A stretch of DNA of 52,249 nucleotides from Minwuiaceae bacterium (GTDB lineage Bacteria > Pseudomonadota > Alphaproteobacteria > Minwuiales > Minwuiaceae), in contig JANQEE010000025.1 of NCBI GenBank assembly GCA_028278525.1, positions 1-52,249 on the forward strand, in the 5' to 3' direction. The notes below the pieces were generated by a model. It was not told the origin of the DNA, searched no databases, and was given only the letters and a program-made list of their open reading frames with translations. A program made the translations under genes and the position numbers. Shown in pieces: positions 19,051-30,070 of this stretch; the first letter of the stretch is position 1, and every line of letters begins with the position of its first letter.

Positions 19051-20580
19051 TTAGGCGAAGTTCTTGGCGAATTCGTCGAGGATGCCGGCGAGTTTGGCAT
19101 CGGCCTCGTCCGAGATGACGCCGGTGTCCCTGATCTCACCCAGCAGATCGGCATGGCTCTCGCGCATGTGCCGCAGGAATGCCTCTTCGAACTCCGACAC
19201 CTTGTTGGTGTCGATGCCGTCGAGGTAACCGCGCACGCCGGAGAAAATCGAAACCGCCTGCTCTTCCACCGCCATCGGCGAGAACTGCGCCTGCTTCAGC
19301 AATTCCGTCAACCGTTCGCCCCGGTTCAGCAGGCGTTGCGTCGCAGCGTCCAGATCGGACCCAAACTGAGCAAACGCCGCCATTTCGCGATACTGCGCCA
19401 ACTCCAGCTTGATCCGTCCGGCCACCTGCCGCATCGCCTTGACCTGGGCCGCCGAGCCCACCCGGCTGACAGACAGGCCGACGTTAATGGCCGGCCGAAT
19501 GCCCTGATAGAACAGTTCGGTCTCCAGGAAGATCTGACCGTCGGTAATCGAAATCACGTTGGTCGGGATATAGGCGGACACGTCGCCGGCCTGGGTTTCG
19601 ATCACCGGCAACGCGGTCATCGAACCGGCGCCGTTCTCGTCGTTCAGCTTCGCCGCACGCTCCAGCAACCGGCTGTGCAGGTAGAACACGTCGCCCGGAT
19701 AGGCCTCGCGTCCCGGCGGACGCCTGAGCAGCAGCGACATCTGGCGGTAAGCCACGGCCTGCTTCGACAAATCGTCGTAGATGATCACCGAATGCATGCC
19801 GTTGTCGCGGAAGTATTCGCCCATTGTGCAGCCGGTATACGGCGCCAGGAACTGCAACGGCGCCGGCTCCGACGCGGTCGCGGCGACCACGATGGAGTAT
19901 TCCATGGCGCCCTGGTCTTCCAGCGTCTTCACCACCTGCGCCACCGTCGAACGCTTCTGCCCGACCGCGACGTAGACGCAGTAGAGTTTCTTCGACTCGT
20001 CGTCGCCCTTGTTGATCTCGCGCTGATTGATGATCGCGTCGATCGCCACCGCCGTCTTGCCGGTCTGCCGGTCGCCGATGATCAGTTCGCGCTGGCCGCG
20101 GCCGACGGGCACCAGGGCGTCCAGCGCCTTCAGCCCGGTCTGCACCGGCTCGTGCACCGATTTGCGCGGAATGATGCCCGGCGCCTTGACCTCGACCCGG
20201 CTGCGCTCGGCGCCCTCGATCGGGCCCTTGCCGTCGATCGGGTTGCCCAGACCGTCGACCACGCGGCCGAGCAGGCCCTTGCCCACCGGCACGTCGACGA
20301 TGGTGCCCAGCCGCTTGACGGTGTCGCCCTCGCGGATGTTGCGGTCGTCGCCGAAAATAACGATACCGACATTGTCGGCTTCCAGGTTGAGGGCCATGCC
20401 CTTGATGCCGCCCGGGAACTCGACCATCTCGCCGGCCTGGACCTGATCCAGGCCATAGGCGCGGGCGATGCCGTCGCCGACGGAGAGCACGGTGCCAACT
20501 TCGGAAACGTCCGCTTCGGTTCCGAAATCGGCGATTTGTTGCTTCAGAATCTCAGAGATTTCTGCGGCGCGGATGTCCAT
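19051..20580 (-). CDS. atpA: F1F0 ATP synthase subunit alpha
   Basis: 509 residues. Starts [16 protein letters not shown], the helix that binds delta; the P-loop is GDRQTGKT near residue 170, and [17 protein letters not shown] is strongly conserved. Alpha holds a non-catalytic nucleotide and alternates with beta in the F1 head. The ATG overlaps the atpH stop as TGATG, so the two are translationally coupled. Full length, no oddities. Confidence 0.99.
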   Translation of the reverse strand: MDIRAAEISEILKQQIADFGTEADVSEVGTVLSVGDGIARAYGLDQVQAGEMVEFPGGIKGMALNLEADNVGIVIFGDDRNIREGDTVKRLGTIVDVPVGKGLLGRVVDGLGNPIDGKGPIEGAERSRVEVKAPGIIPRKSVHEPVQTGLKALDALVPVGRGQRELIIGDRQTGKTAVAIDAIINQREINKGDDESKKLYCVYVAVGQKRSTVAQVVKTLEDQGAMEYSIVVAATASEPAPLQFLAPYTGCTMGEYFRDNGMHSVIIYDDLSKQAVAYRQMSLLLRRPPGREAYPGDVFYLHSRLLERAAKLNDENGAGSMTALPVIETQAGDVSAYIPTNVISITDGQIFLETELFYQGIRPAINVGLSVSRVGSAAQVKAMRQVAGRIKLELAQYREMAAFAQFGSDLDAATQRLLNRGERLTELLKQAQFSPMAVEEQAVSIFSGVRGYLDGIDTNKVSEFEEAFLRHMRESHADLLGEIRDTGVISDEADAKLAGILDEFAKNFA

Positions 20581-21140
20581 CAGCCTACCCCTTTCATCGC
20601 GAGCCGTAGATTTTGCAGCTTCGTGTTGATCGATGAGTCGATCATACGTGAGCCGACTTTGACCACCAATCCACCGATCAGCGATCCGTCGACGCTGGTT
20701 TGCAGCTTCACGTCAGTACCGACCCCATGTTTCAGTGCCGCCCGCAACTGATCCAGCTGCGCGTCCGACAATGGCGTTGCGGCAACGACATCGGCGACCA
20801 CTTCGCCGCGATGCCGTGCCAGTAAGATGTTGAAATCCCGGATCATGTGCGGCAGGGCGAACAGCCGCCGATTGCGCGCCACCAATCCGACGAACCGTTT
20901 AACCAGATCGCTGGCGCCAGCCCGATCCAGCACCGCGGCCATCGCCTTGGCTTGCGCGTCGCGTTGGAATAGCGGGCTGCGCACCAGCCGGCGCAGGTCG
21001 GCGCTGTCGTCGAGCATCGTGCGAATACCGTCCAGATCGGCGGCCACCGCATCGAGCTGTTTCTGATCGACCGCCAACTCGAAAAGCGCGGTCGCGTAGC
21101 GTCCAGCGATGCCAGATACAAACGAAGTTTCGGCTGCCAA
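20580..21140 (-). CDS. atpH: F1F0 ATP synthase subunit delta
   Basis: 186 residues, read from a TTG at 21140. Family members begin in the same place ([15 protein letters not shown] is the conserved first helix), no ATG or GTG lies nearby, and GGGGAC stands about six bases upstream, so the rare TTG start is probably real. The C-terminal part ([25 protein letters not shown]) is the conserved strand region. Delta links F1 to the peripheral b stalk. First gene of atpHAGDC. A TTG start on the first cistron may lower its output relative to alpha and beta, since only one delta is needed per complex (inference). Confidence 0.95.
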   Translation of the reverse strand: MAAETSFVSGIAGRYATALFELAVDQKQLDAVAADLDGIRTMLDDSADLRRLVRSPLFQRDAQAKAMAAVLDRAGASDLVKRFVGLVARNRRLFALPHMIRDFNILLARHRGEVVADVVAATPLSDAQLDQLRAALKHGVGTDVKLQTSVDGSLIGGLVVKVGSRMIDSSINTKLQNLRLAMKGVG

Positions 21141-21245
21141 ATCCGTCCCCGACCTGTAAGGCGGTTATCTTTAAGTGATTGAAAGGAAAGAAGAAATCTT
21201 TCCTTCTGGAGGCTACTCCAGGCCCCCCGCCAGAAGGGCATCGGG

Positions 21246-21274
21246 TTTCTAGCACAGGGCCTACTGCGGCGCAA
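21246..21274 (-). promoter_or_regulatory. Candidate promoter of the atpHAGDC operon
   Basis: On the minus strand: TTGCGC (21274-21269), 17-bp spacer, TAGAAA (21251-21246). It fits the loose alphaproteobacterial consensus and would give a leader of about 100 nt before the TTG at 21140. That leader contains a small dyad, TGGAG/CTCCA. No other good candidate was found in the 214-bp gap to priA. Confidence 0.38.
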
Positions 21275-21354
21275 CAGGAGTCGATGTCGCACCCTGCGTA
21301 CCGTTTGCGCGGCATTTTTTGCAGCGCAATGAAGACCGTCCACCGGTCAAAAAG

Positions 21355-23562
21355 TCATAGGAACGAATAAGGATCGACATCGACGATCACGCGCACGCTG
21401 CTGATAGGTTTCACGCGTGCAAGCCAATCGCCGACCACGTTCTGTACGCTTACGGATTTTGCCGTCTTCAATAAAAACCGTTGTCGGTGACGCCCCCGGA
21501 TCATCGCGAGCGGCGCGGGCGCGGGGCCCCAGACTTCAATATCGGGTCCGGACGGCGCGGCGCGGCCGAGCGCACGCGCCGTATCGCGAACCCGGTCGAG
21601 ATGCGGCCCGGCGACAATGAGTGCAACCAGTCTGCCGAACGGCGGCATGCCCGCCGCGCGGCGCGCCTCCAGCTCCGCTTCCACGAACGCATCGCGGTCG
21701 CCCGAAACCAGCGCCTGCATTACCGGGTTGTCCGGCTGATAGCTTTGCAGCATCACCCGGCCCGGATGTTCGGCGCGGCCGGCCCGTCCGGCAACCTGCG
21801 ACAGCAATTGATAGGTGCGCTCCGCCGCGCGCAGGTCGCCACCCTCCAGCCCGAGGTCGGCATCCACAACGCCAACCAGAGTAAGCAGCGGAAAGTGGTG
21901 CCCCTTGGCGACGATCTGCGTGCCGATCAGAAGGTCGAGTTCATGCGCCGCCATCGCCCGGACAAGCGCCGTCGCGTCCGCCGGCCCATGCACGGTGTCG
22001 CTGGTCATCACCGCTGCCCGGGCATCGGGAAACAGTTCGGCCACCTCCTCCGCCAGCCGTTCGACCCCCGGCCCGCAGGCGCGGAACGAGTCTTCCGCTT
22101 CGCAGGACGGGCAGGCCGTGGGCGCGGACCGCGCGAAGCCGCAATGGTGGCACATCAAGCGGCCGGCAAGCCGGTGTTCGACCAGCCAGGTGGAACAGTT
22201 GGGGCACTGCAGGCGATATCCGCAGGCGCCGCACAGCGTGAGCGGGGCATAGCCGCGCCGATTGAGATAGAGCATCGTCTGCTCACCGCGTTCCAGCGCC
22301 TCGCCGATCGCTTCGCGCAACGGCGGCGACAGCCAGCGCTGCGACGGCGGTGGCGTCGCACGCATATCGACGGTGACGATGTCCGGCAGGCTGGCGCCAC
22401 CGTACCGCGCCGGCAGATGCAGCCGTGCGTATCGGCCGGCCTGGGCGTTACTGACGGTCTCGAGCGACGGTGTGGCGGACGCCAGCACGATCGGCCGGTC
22501 TTCCAGGGAGGCCCGCACCACCGCCATATCCCGCGCGTGGTAATGCACGCCGTCCTCCTGCTTGAACGACGCGTCGTGCTCTTCGTCGATCACGATCAGG
22601 CCCAGTTCGGCGAACGGCAGGTAGAGGGCGGAGCGGGCGCCGACGACCACCTTGGCGCTGCCGTCGGCGACGGCCCGCCAGGCGCGGCGGCGCTGCGGGG
22701 GTTTGATGTCGGAATGCCATTCGACCGGCGGCACGCCGAACCGCGCCTGGAACCGGTCCAGCCACTGCGCCGTCAGCGCGATTTCCGGCAGCAACACCAG
22801 AACCTGGTGCCCGTCGCGCAACGCCGCCGCCACGGCCTCGAAATAGACTTCCGTCTTGCCGGAACCGGTGACGCCTTCCAGCAGGGCGACGGAAAACGAC
22901 TCGTCCGCCACATTGGCGACCAGGGCATCTGCCGCCGCCTGTTGGGCGGCCGAAAGCTCGGGCCGGTTTTCGTCGCACCGGGGCATGGGATAGTCCGGCC
23001 ATGCCGGCAGCTCGACCGGCAACAGAGCGCCGGCTTCGATCAGGCCGCGCACCACGCTGACGCCGACCCCGGCCGTCTCCGCGATATCCGCCGGCATCCT
23101 CGGCGGCCCATCCTCGAGCACGGCGACGACCCGCCGCCGGGCGGCGGTCATCCGGTCCGGCAGCACGCCGCCCAGACGATAGGCGATCCTGGGCCGCGGC
23201 GGCTCCAGCGCCTCCGGCGACCGCATCGCCATGCGCAAAACCGCGCCCGGCGGGCTGAGGTTGTAGCCGGCAACCCAGTCGACGAAATGACGGAGCGCCG
23301 CGGGCAGCGGCGGCGCATCCAACCGGCAGACCACGTCCTTCAGGCGGTCCGCGTCGATCGGCGCTTCGTCGGCCGCCTCACGCGGGTCCCAGACGACGCC
23401 GATCACGTCCCGCTGGCCGAGCGGGACGGTCACGAAATCGCCTGGCTCCGCCGCGATACCCAGCGGCACGGCATAATCGTAGGCGCCGGCCAGCGGCAGC
23501 GGCAGCAGCACGCGGACCCGCCGGGGCTCAGGACTGTTCGAACTGGCGGGCATTGGGGACAT
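21355..23562 (-). CDS. priA: Primosomal replication protein N' (PriA helicase)
   Basis: 735 residues. N-terminal DNA-binding part ([17 protein letters not shown]), then a superfamily 2 helicase: Walker [10 protein letters not shown], box [12 protein letters not shown], and SATPSLET. The zinc-binding insert has eight cysteines in CXXC pairs ([13 protein letters not shown] and CHHCGF with CPSC), followed by the conserved [12 protein letters not shown] and QVAGRAGR. PriA recognises stalled forks and reloads DnaB. The start at 23562 could be three codons further in (second Met). It is transcribed away from fsa and is the last gene before the atp promoter region. Confidence 0.97.
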   Translation of the reverse strand: MSPMPASSNSPEPRRVRVLLPLPLAGAYDYAVPLGIAAEPGDFVTVPLGQRDVIGVVWDPREAADEAPIDADRLKDVVCRLDAPPLPAALRHFVDWVAGYNLSPPGAVLRMAMRSPEALEPPRPRIAYRLGGVLPDRMTAARRRVVAVLEDGPPRMPADIAETAGVGVSVVRGLIEAGALLPVELPAWPDYPMPRCDENRPELSAAQQAAADALVANVADESFSVALLEGVTGSGKTEVYFEAVAAALRDGHQVLVLLPEIALTAQWLDRFQARFGVPPVEWHSDIKPPQRRRAWRAVADGSAKVVVGARSALYLPFAELGLIVIDEEHDASFKQEDGVHYHARDMAVVRASLEDRPIVLASATPSLETVSNAQAGRYARLHLPARYGGASLPDIVTVDMRATPPPSQRWLSPPLREAIGEALERGEQTMLYLNRRGYAPLTLCGACGYRLQCPNCSTWLVEHRLAGRLMCHHCGFARSAPTACPSCEAEDSFRACGPGVERLAEEVAELFPDARAAVMTSDTVHGPADATALVRAMAAHELDLLIGTQIVAKGHHFPLLTLVGVVDADLGLEGGDLRAAERTYQLLSQVAGRAGRAEHPGRVMLQSYQPDNPVMQALVSGDRDAFVEAELEARRAAGMPPFGRLVALIVAGPHLDRVRDTARALGRAAPSGPDIEVWGPAPAPLAMIRGRHRQRFLLKTAKSVSVQNVVGDWLARVKPISSVRVIVDVDPYSFL

Positions 23563-23701
23563 ACGCTACACTCTAGCTAACCGAATCAGGGCGCAACAAC
23601 CGGAGCCTTAACGGGTTCCGGTTATTTGATTCCGGGTTGTCAAAACAGCGCCCATCCGTTAGGGCAGGCGCGCGATCACGGCAATAGCGGAGACGCGCGA
23701 A

Positions 23702-24358
23702 ATGAAGTTTTTCGTCGACACGGCGGATATCGGTGAGATCCGCGACCTGGCGGAGACCGGGTTGCTGGACGGGGTGACCACCAACCCGTCCCTGGTGGCC
23801 AAGACCGGCCGCGACTTTATCGACGTCATCAAGGAAATCTGCTCCGTGGTGGACGGCCCGGTCAGCGCGGAAGTCGCGGCGACCGACTACCAGACCATGG
23901 TCGACGAGGGCAAAAAGCTGGCCGACATCGCCGACAACGTCGCGATCAAGGTGCCGCTCACCATGGACGGGCTGAAGGCCTGCCGGACCATCTCGCAGTC
24001 GGGCAGCATGGTCAACGTCACGCTCTGCTTCTCGCCGGTCCAGGCGTTGCTGGCGGCCAAGGCCGGCGCCAGCTTCATTTCGCCGTTCGTCGGCCGGCTG
24101 GACGACATCGGCCACGACGGCATGGAACTGATCGAGCAGATCGTCGACATCTACGAGAACTACGACACCATCACCACGGAAGTGCTGGTCGCATCGATCC
24201 GGCACCCGATGCATGTGGTCGAGGCGGCCCGGCTGGGCGCGGACGTCTGCACCGTGCCGCCGGACGTGCTGCGCAAACTGGCGCTGCATCCGTTGACTGA
24301 CAAGGGCCTGGCGGCATTCCTCGCCGACTGGGAAAAGACCGGCCAATCGATTCTATAA
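23702..24358 (+). CDS. fsa: Fructose-6-phosphate aldolase / transaldolase-like protein
   Basis: 218 residues, the short TalC/Fsa form of the transaldolase family. It begins [13 protein letters not shown], has TTNPSLVAK, and the Schiff-base lysine is Lys83 in [25 protein letters not shown] and [11 protein letters not shown] are family landmarks. Short members act either as transaldolase in the pentose phosphate pathway or as fructose-6-phosphate aldolase; sequence reading alone does not decide which. The gene opens a plus-strand cluster fsa-DUF484-xerC next to priA, an arrangement common in Rhodospirillales and Rhizobiales. Confidence 0.92.
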   Translation: MKFFVDTADIGEIRDLAETGLLDGVTTNPSLVAKTGRDFIDVIKEICSVVDGPVSAEVAATDYQTMVDEGKKLADIADNVAIKVPLTMDGLKACRTISQSGSMVNVTLCFSPVQALLAAKAGASFISPFVGRLDDIGHDGMELIEQIVDIYENYDTITTEVLVASIRHPMHVVEAARLGADVCTVPPDVLRKLALHPLTDKGLAAFLADWEKTGQSIL

Positions 24359-24377
24359 GCAAAAAAAGGGCGATGAC

Positions 24378-25115
24378 GTGAGCGGTTCTCCAGACAACGA
24401 CGACACGGAAGACAAGGCCACGGCGGCCGTAGCCGACCTGCCAACCGCACGGCAGGTCGTGGCCTATCTGGAGCGGAACCTGGATTTCCTGGCCGAGAAT
24501 CCCGACCTGCTGCGCCGCCTCACCCCGCCGGACCGGCATGACGACGACCAGGTGGTCGACATGCAGCGCTTCATGGTGGACCGGCTGCAGGCGCAGTTGG
24601 ACCAAATGAACGACAACCAGAGCGAACTGATCGAGACCACGCGGTCGAACATGTCGAGTCAGGCGCAGATCCACCGCGCCGTCCTGTCGCTGCTGGACGC
24701 CACCGACTTCGAGCATCTGGTGCATATCGCAACCCACGACCTGTCGCAGATCCTGGATATCGACGTCGTCACCCTGTGCCTCGAGCCGGGCGACGGCGCG
24801 CCGGACCTGTCCGGCAAGGGGATCTACATCCTGTCGCCGGGAACGGTGGACGACCTGCTGGGCGACGGCCGCGACATTCTGCTGCGCGAGACAGCCTCCG
24901 AGTCGGATACGATCTTCGGCCCGGCCGCGGCGCTGGTGCAATCCGACGCCCTGGTCCGCCTGGACCTGGAGGATTTCTCGCCCGCGGCGATGCTGGCGCT
25001 GGGCTCGCGCGAGCCAAGCCGGTTTCATCCGGGTCAGGGCACGGAGCTATTGAGCTTCATGGCCGAAGCGCTGCGGAAATGCATTCTGTTATGGCGGAAG
25101 ACGCTCCCGTCCTGA
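24378..25115 (+). CDS. DUF484 family protein
   Basis: 245 residues from GTG at 24378, 19 bp after fsa. The N-terminal half has the family pattern VVAYLERNLDFLAENPDLL, then a helical/coiled segment (MVDRLQAQLDQMNDNQSEL), and the C-terminal half resembles a GAF-like domain (FEHLVHIATHDLSQILDIDVVTLCLE, ending GTELLSFMAEALRKC). The molecular function of DUF484 is unknown. Its regular place immediately ahead of xerC in proteobacteria suggests some link with chromosome dimer resolution or simply a shared transcript. The 3' end overlaps the xerC start by 25 bp. Confidence 0.88.
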   Translation: MSGSPDNDDTEDKATAAVADLPTARQVVAYLERNLDFLAENPDLLRRLTPPDRHDDDQVVDMQRFMVDRLQAQLDQMNDNQSELIETTRSNMSSQAQIHRAVLSLLDATDFEHLVHIATHDLSQILDIDVVTLCLEPGDGAPDLSGKGIYILSPGTVDDLLGDGRDILLRETASESDTIFGPAAALVQSDALVRLDLEDFSPAAMLALGSREPSRFHPGQGTELLSFMAEALRKCILLWRKTLPS

Positions 25116-26041
25116 ACCTGATCGCCGCGTCGGCGGTACGCGAGACCGCCGGCGAATGGCTTGAATGGCTGACGCACGAGCGACGGGCCTCTCCCCATAC
25201 CCTGAAGAACTACGCGCTGGACCTGGAGGGGTTCTTTGCCTTTCTGGCCGAGCATCTGGGCGACCCGGCGAACCTCAAGGATCTAGAGGCTCTACGGACC
25301 GCCGACTTCCGTAGCTGGCTGGCGCGCCGTCACGCCGACGGTCTGGCGCCGACCTCGACCGGCCGGGCCCTGTCATCGGTGAAAAGCTTCTTTCGCCGAG
25401 CCGAGCGGCTTGGCCGGGTGCACAACCCCGCCATCAACGCGGTGCGCACGCCGAAGGTTCCGCACGCGGTGCCCAAGCCGCTGACGCCCAATCACGCGGC
25501 GGAATCGCTCGACGCGGTGCAATACTTCTCGGACCGGACCTGGGTGGGCTTACGCGACGTCGCCGTGCTGACGCTGCTGTACGGCTGCGGCCTGCGTATC
25601 TCGGAAGCGCTGTCGCTCGACCTCGGCGACCGGCCGGAGCGGGACAGCATGATGATCCGCGGCAAGGGCGGCAAGGACCGGCTGGTGCCGGTCCTGCCGG
25701 CGGTGCGCGACGCCATCGATACCTATGTCGCCGCCTGTCCGTTGCTGCGCAAGCCGACCGATCCGCTGTTTATCGGCGTGCGCGGCGGGCGGCTCCGGCC
25801 GGAAATCGTGCAGAAACAGATGCGCCGGGTGCGCGGCGCGCTGGGCCTGGCCGAAACCGCGACGCCGCACGCGCTCCGCCACAGCTTCGCCACTCACCTG
25901 CTGTCGGGCGGCGGCGATTTGCGCTCGATCCAGGAACTGCTCGGCCACGCCTCCCTCAGCACCACACAGCGCTATACCGAAGTCGACACGGAACGGCTGA
26001 AGCGGATCTACGATGCCGCGCATCCGCGCGCTCGGCGTTAG
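25091..26041 (+). CDS. xerC: Tyrosine recombinase XerC
   Basis: 316 residues from the ATG at 25091, inside the last codons of the DUF484 gene. An ATG at 25079 would add four residues; longer upstream extensions lie in another gene and are rejected. N-terminal SAM-like domain (about 15-110), then the catalytic domain with all active residues visible: Arg169 (GCGLRISEAL), Lys195 (GKGGKDRL), His260 and Arg263 (HALRHSFATHL), His286 (LLGHASL) and Tyr295 (RYTEV). With XerD it resolves chromosome dimers at dif under FtsK control. The stop overlaps the convergent MFS gene by 4 bp. Confidence 0.95.
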   Translation: MAEDAPVLNLIAASAVRETAGEWLEWLTHERRASPHTLKNYALDLEGFFAFLAEHLGDPANLKDLEALRTADFRSWLARRHADGLAPTSTGRALSSVKSFFRRAERLGRVHNPAINAVRTPKVPHAVPKPLTPNHAAESLDAVQYFSDRTWVGLRDVAVLTLLYGCGLRISEALSLDLGDRPERDSMMIRGKGGKDRLVPVLPAVRDAIDTYVAACPLLRKPTDPLFIGVRGGRLRPEIVQKQMRRVRGALGLAETATPHALRHSFATHLLSGGGDLRSIQELLGHASLSTTQRYTEVDTERLKRIYDAAHPRARR

Positions 26042-27228
26042 TCCTTCAGCAGCCAAAGCGCCAGCGGTCCGGCAGCAACGCCGAGGCCCATCGCGATGAA
26101 GGCGTAACCCCAGGCCTCGACGCTGGTCCCGCCGCCCGCCAGATCGAGGACGATGCCGAACACCAGCGGACCGACGAAGGCCCCGGCGAATCCGAACATC
26201 GAATGCACGGCCATGGTCGCGCCGCGGTAGGCAGGGTCCGCGTCGGCGACGGCGCCGGCGGTAATCGACGACGAGTCCCAACTCACCGCGACGCCGCTGA
26301 CGCAGAACAGGCCGACGACCAGGGCGAATGGCCAGGTCGCACTGAAGCCGATCACGCAACTGACCGCGGCGGAGATCAGCATCAGGGCGACGACGACCCG
26401 ACGGCGGCCGAACCGGGAGGCGAATTCATTGCCGATAACGCTGGCCGGCAGGCCCAGCATGTTGATCAGCGCCGCCAGAGTTGTCGCGGCCAGCCAGCCC
26501 GACGCGCCGTCCGGCTGCAGCGTGGCGCTGAACACCAGGAACGTGACGATCCACGACCGGAAACCGAACAGCTCCCAGTTATGCGCCGTATAGGCCAGCA
26601 CATAACCCATGACCTTGCGGTTGCGCAGCACCGGCCGGAAGTCCAAGAGGCGGGTGTCCGGCTGAGTCTCCTGCCGGCGCGGGCGCAGCACGGCGAAGAC
26701 CAGCCCGAACGCAACCGCCGGCCCGATCGCCGCCAGGGCGAATGTCGCGCGCCAGCCGAACAGCGGCTCGAACCAGCCGGCAAGGAAGTAGGACAGGCTG
26801 GCGCCGATGCTGAAGGACGCCGTGTAGAACGCGACCGAGCGGCTCTGCCCGCCGAGATCGATCCGGTCGGTCAGCGCCTTCAAGCCGACCATGTAGGTGC
26901 CGGCCAACCCCGCGCCGCCTAACACCCGCCAGACCAGCGCCGACCAGAAACCGTCCGCCAGGACGGCGAAGCCGAGCGCGCTCGCCGCCGTGACCAGACA
27001 GGCCGTCAGATAGACCGGCCGCGCGTCGACGCGGTCCGTCAGGCTGACCAGGATGGGAACGGCGGTGAGATACCCCGCGTAGTAGATGCCATTCAGCCAG
27101 CCGCCTTCGGTGTTGCTTAAAGACCATTCGGCGAAGAACGTCGGCATCAGCGCCGGAAACGTCGCGAACGACGCCATGCCAATGATTTGGGCGATACAGA
27201 CGGCGGCGACGGTTGCGGCTGGCGGCAT
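26038..27228 (-). CDS. MFS transporter at the end of the suc operon
   Basis: About 396 residues from ATG at 27228 (a TTG at 27264 would add 12). Twelve hydrophobic helices are apparent, with the MFS loop 2-3 region LVSLTDRVDARPVYL and a central loop LRPRRQETQPDTR. Substrate cannot be read. It lies 54 bp after lpd on the same strand without an intervening terminator, so it is probably on the mdh/sucCDAB-lpd transcript; a dicarboxylate or other organic acid substrate is a reasonable guess from that context only. The 3' end overlaps xerC on the other strand by 4 bp. Confidence 0.82.
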   Translation of the reverse strand: MPPAATVAAVCIAQIIGMASFATFPALMPTFFAEWSLSNTEGGWLNGIYYAGYLTAVPILVSLTDRVDARPVYLTACLVTAASALGFAVLADGFWSALVWRVLGGAGLAGTYMVGLKALTDRIDLGGQSRSVAFYTASFSIGASLSYFLAGWFEPLFGWRATFALAAIGPAVAFGLVFAVLRPRRQETQPDTRLLDFRPVLRNRKVMGYVLAYTAHNWELFGFRSWIVTFLVFSATLQPDGASGWLAATTLAALINMLGLPASVIGNEFASRFGRRRVVVALMLISAAVSCVIGFSATWPFALVVGLFCVSGVAVSWDSSSITAGAVADADPAYRGATMAVHSMFGFAGAFVGPLVFGIVLDLAGGGTSVEAWGYAFIAMGLGVAAGPLALWLLKD

Positions 27229-27282
27229 GCGCCAACCTTGCGGCGGCTCAGACGCCGCCGTCAATGTTACGAAACGATGACG

Positions 27283-28695
27283 TCACATGTTGATGGTGCG
27301 TTTGTCGACGGCCAGCGCCGCTTCCTTGACAGCTTCGTTCAACGTCGGGTGGGCGTGGCAGGTGCGCGCGATGTCTTCCGCGCTGGCGCCGAATTCCATG
27401 GCGGTCACCGCCTCGTGGATCATGGTGCCGGCATCCGGCCCGACGATGTGCACGCCCAGCACCCGGTCGGTTACCGCATCCGCCAGGATCTTGACGAAGC
27501 CGTCGGTATCCGCGACGGCGCGCGCCCGCGAGTTGGCGGTGAACGGAAATTTGCCGACCCGGTACTTCACGCCGTCTTCCTTCAGCGCGTCTTCCGACTT
27601 GCCGACCGACGCAACCTCCGGCCAGGTGTAGACCACGCCCGGGATGACGTCGTAATTGACGTGCGGCGACTGGCCGGCCAGATACTCGGCGCAGGCCACG
27701 CCCTCTTCCTCCGCCTTGTGCGCGAGCATCGGCCCGCGAATCACGTCGCCGATCGCATAGACGTTGGGCGACGAGGTCCGGAAATGGTCGTCGACTTCCA
27801 GGAAACCGCGATTGTCCGGTTTGACGCCGATATTCTCCAGCCCGAGCCCGTCGGTGTTCGGGCGGCGCCCGACCGAAACCAGGACCACCTCCGCCTTGAT
27901 CTCTTCCGCCTTGCCGCCGGCGGCCGGTTCGACCGTCAGCGTGACGCCGGTCTTGCCTTTCTTCGCGCCAGTCACCTTGGTGCCCAGCTTGAAGGTCAGT
28001 CCCTGGCGCTTGAGGATGCGCTGCGTCTGCTTGGAGACCTCGCCGTCCATGCCCGGCATGATCCGGTCCAGGAACTCGACCACCGTCACCTCGGTGCCAA
28101 GGCGCGACCAGACCGAGCCCATCTCCAGCCCGATATAGCCGCCGCCGATCACCACCATGGATTTCGGCACCTTGGCGAGTTCCAGCGCGCCGGTCGACGA
28201 TACGATCTGCTTCTCGTCGATCTCCACGCCGTTGAGCGGCATGACCTCGGAGCCGGTGGCGATCAGGATCGTGTCCGCCGTCAGCGTCTCCTTCTTGCGC
28301 GGTCCGGTCTTCACCTCGACCGTCTCGGTATCCAGGATCGTGCCGTGGCCCTGGAAGTAGGCGACCTTGTTCTTCTTGAACAGGAATTCGATGCCGCCGG
28401 TCAGGTCTTCGACCACCTTGTCCTTGCGCGCCATCATGGTCTTCAGGTCGAGCGCTACGTCGCCGACCTTGACGCCGTGCGCCGCCATCGCATGCTGCGC
28501 TTCCTCGTAAAGATGCGAGGATTCCAGCAGCGCCTTGGACGGAATACAGCCGACGTTCAGGCAGGTGCCGCCGAGTCGGCCACGCTTTTCAACACAGGCC
28601 GTCTTGAGACCGAGCTGCGCGGCGCGGATCGCCGCGACGTAACCGCCGGGCCCGCCGCCGATAATGACCAGATCGAATGTGTTGTCGTCCGCCAT
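27283..28695 (-). CDS. lpdA: Dihydrolipoyl dehydrogenase (E3)
   Basis: 470 residues. FAD-binding [17 protein letters not shown] near the N-terminus; the redox disulfide is Cys45/Cys50 in [16 protein letters not shown]-binding [10 protein letters not shown]; second FAD motif [10 protein letters not shown]; and the C-terminal active-site His-Glu in [10 protein letters not shown]. It reoxidises the lipoyl arm of E2 and passes electrons to NAD. Its position 16 bp after sucB marks it as the E3 of the 2-oxoglutarate dehydrogenase complex, although it may serve other complexes too. Confidence 0.98.
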   Translation of the reverse strand: MADDNTFDLVIIGGGPGGYVAAIRAAQLGLKTACVEKRGRLGGTCLNVGCIPSKALLESSHLYEEAQHAMAAHGVKVGDVALDLKTMMARKDKVVEDLTGGIEFLFKKNKVAYFQGHGTILDTETVEVKTGPRKKETLTADTILIATGSEVMPLNGVEIDEKQIVSSTGALELAKVPKSMVVIGGGYIGLEMGSVWSRLGTEVTVVEFLDRIMPGMDGEVSKQTQRILKRQGLTFKLGTKVTGAKKGKTGVTLTVEPAAGGKAEEIKAEVVLVSVGRRPNTDGLGLENIGVKPDNRGFLEVDDHFRTSSPNVYAIGDVIRGPMLAHKAEEEGVACAEYLAGQSPHVNYDVIPGVVYTWPEVASVGKSEDALKEDGVKYRVGKFPFTANSRARAVADTDGFVKILADAVTDRVLGVHIVGPDAGTMIHEAVTAMEFGASAEDIARTCHAHPTLNEAVKEAALAVDKRTINM

Positions 28696-28711
28696 AACGC
28701 CCTCTCTACGC

Positions 28712-30001
28712 TCAGACGCCGAGCAGCATGCGCTGCGGGTCTTCCAGGCTTTCCTTGACGCGGACCAGGAACGTGACCGCCTCGCGCCCGTCGATCACCC
28801 GGTGATCGTAGGACAAAGCGAGATACATCATCGGGCGCAGCTCGATCTGGCCATTCACTTCCATCGGCCGCTTCTGCACCTTGTGCATGCCGAGGATGCC
28901 GGACTGCGGCGGGTTGATGATCGGCGTCGACATCAGCGAGCCGTAGACGCCGCCGTTGGAAATGGTGAAGGTGCCGCCCTGCAGCTCGTCCAGGCCGAGC
29001 TTGCCATCACGGGCGCGGCGGCCCATGTCGGCGATAGTGTTCTCGATCTCGGCGAACGACATCTTGTCCGCATCGCGTAACACCGGCACGACCAGCCCGT
29101 TCGGCGTGCCGACAGCGACGCCCATGTGGTAGTAGTTCTTGTAGATCAGGTCGTCGCCTTCGATCTCCGCGTTGACCGCGGGCAGATCCTTCAGCGCCCC
29201 GACGCAGGCTTTCACGAAGAACGACATGAAGCCGAGCCGGGCGCCGTGCTTCTTCTCGAATTCCTCGCGGTGGGCGCTGCGCAGCGCCATCAGGTTGGTC
29301 ATATCCACCTCGTTGAAGGTGGACAGCATGGCGGCCGTGTTCTGCGCATCCTTGAGCCGGGCGGCAATGGTGCGGCGCAGTCGGGTCATGCGGACCCGCT
29401 CCTCGCGCGCCTCCTCCGGCCGCGGGCCGGCCGGTGCGGCGGCCGCGGCCGGCGCGGCAATCGGCGCCGCAGCCGCGGGCATGGCGGCGCGTTTCCCGTT
29501 CAAGGCATCCAGCACATCGCTGCGCGTCACCCGGCCGTCCTTGCCGGTCCCGGCGATGCGGCTCAGGTCGACCGCGTTCTCTTCGGCAAGCTTGCGGGCC
29601 GCCGGCATGATTTTGACATCCGCGGCAGCAACGGCCGGCGCGGGTGCGGCAGCCACAGGCGGCGCGGCGGCAGGCGCCGGCGCTTCCTGCGGCTTAGCTG
29701 CCGGTGCGGGTGCAGCCGGTTTTTCGGCGGCCGGTTTCGGAGCGGACGGCGCCATCGGCGCAGCGCCTTCCTTGATCATGCCGAGCAGGGCGCCGACCTC
29801 GACGGTCGTGCCTTCCGGCGCGCTGATCTCTTCCAACACGCCGGGCGCGGTCGCGTTGACCTCCAACGTCACCTTGTCGGTTTCCAACTCGCAGAGTGGC
29901 TCGTCGAGCGCGACCGCCTCGCCGGCCTGTTTAAACCACTGGCCGACGGTTGCCTCGGCAACCGACTCGCCCATCGTGGGTACGCGGATCTCGACCGTCA
30001 T
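28712..30001 (-). CDS. sucB: Dihydrolipoyl succinyltransferase (E2 of 2-oxoglutarate dehydrogenase)
   Basis: 429 residues. One N-terminal lipoyl domain with the lipoylated Lys43 in [13 protein letters not shown]; a long Ala/Pro linker (about 90-140); a peripheral-subunit binding domain ([19 protein letters not shown]); a second Ala/Pro linker; and the catalytic core ending with the HxxxDG motif YDHRVIDG. It transfers the succinyl group from E1-generated intermediate to CoA. Located between sucA and lpd, with a 69-bp gap to sucA. Confidence 0.98.
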   Translation of the reverse strand: MTVEIRVPTMGESVAEATVGQWFKQAGEAVALDEPLCELETDKVTLEVNATAPGVLEEISAPEGTTVEVGALLGMIKEGAAPMAPSAPKPAAEKPAAPAPAAKPQEAPAPAAAPPVAAAPAPAVAAADVKIMPAARKLAEENAVDLSRIAGTGKDGRVTRSDVLDALNGKRAAMPAAAAPIAAPAAAAAPAGPRPEEAREERVRMTRLRRTIAARLKDAQNTAAMLSTFNEVDMTNLMALRSAHREEFEKKHGARLGFMSFFVKACVGALKDLPAVNAEIEGDDLIYKNYYHMGVAVGTPNGLVVPVLRDADKMSFAEIENTIADMGRRARDGKLGLDELQGGTFTISNGGVYGSLMSTPIINPPQSGILGMHKVQKRPMEVNGQIELRPMMYLALSYDHRVIDGREAVTFLVRVKESLEDPQRMLLGV

Positions 30002-30070
30002 GTACGCTTCTCCTTGGGGCGCGCCGCGGCGCCGTACCGTTACGCTTCGAACCGATCGTCAGCCGCCCTG

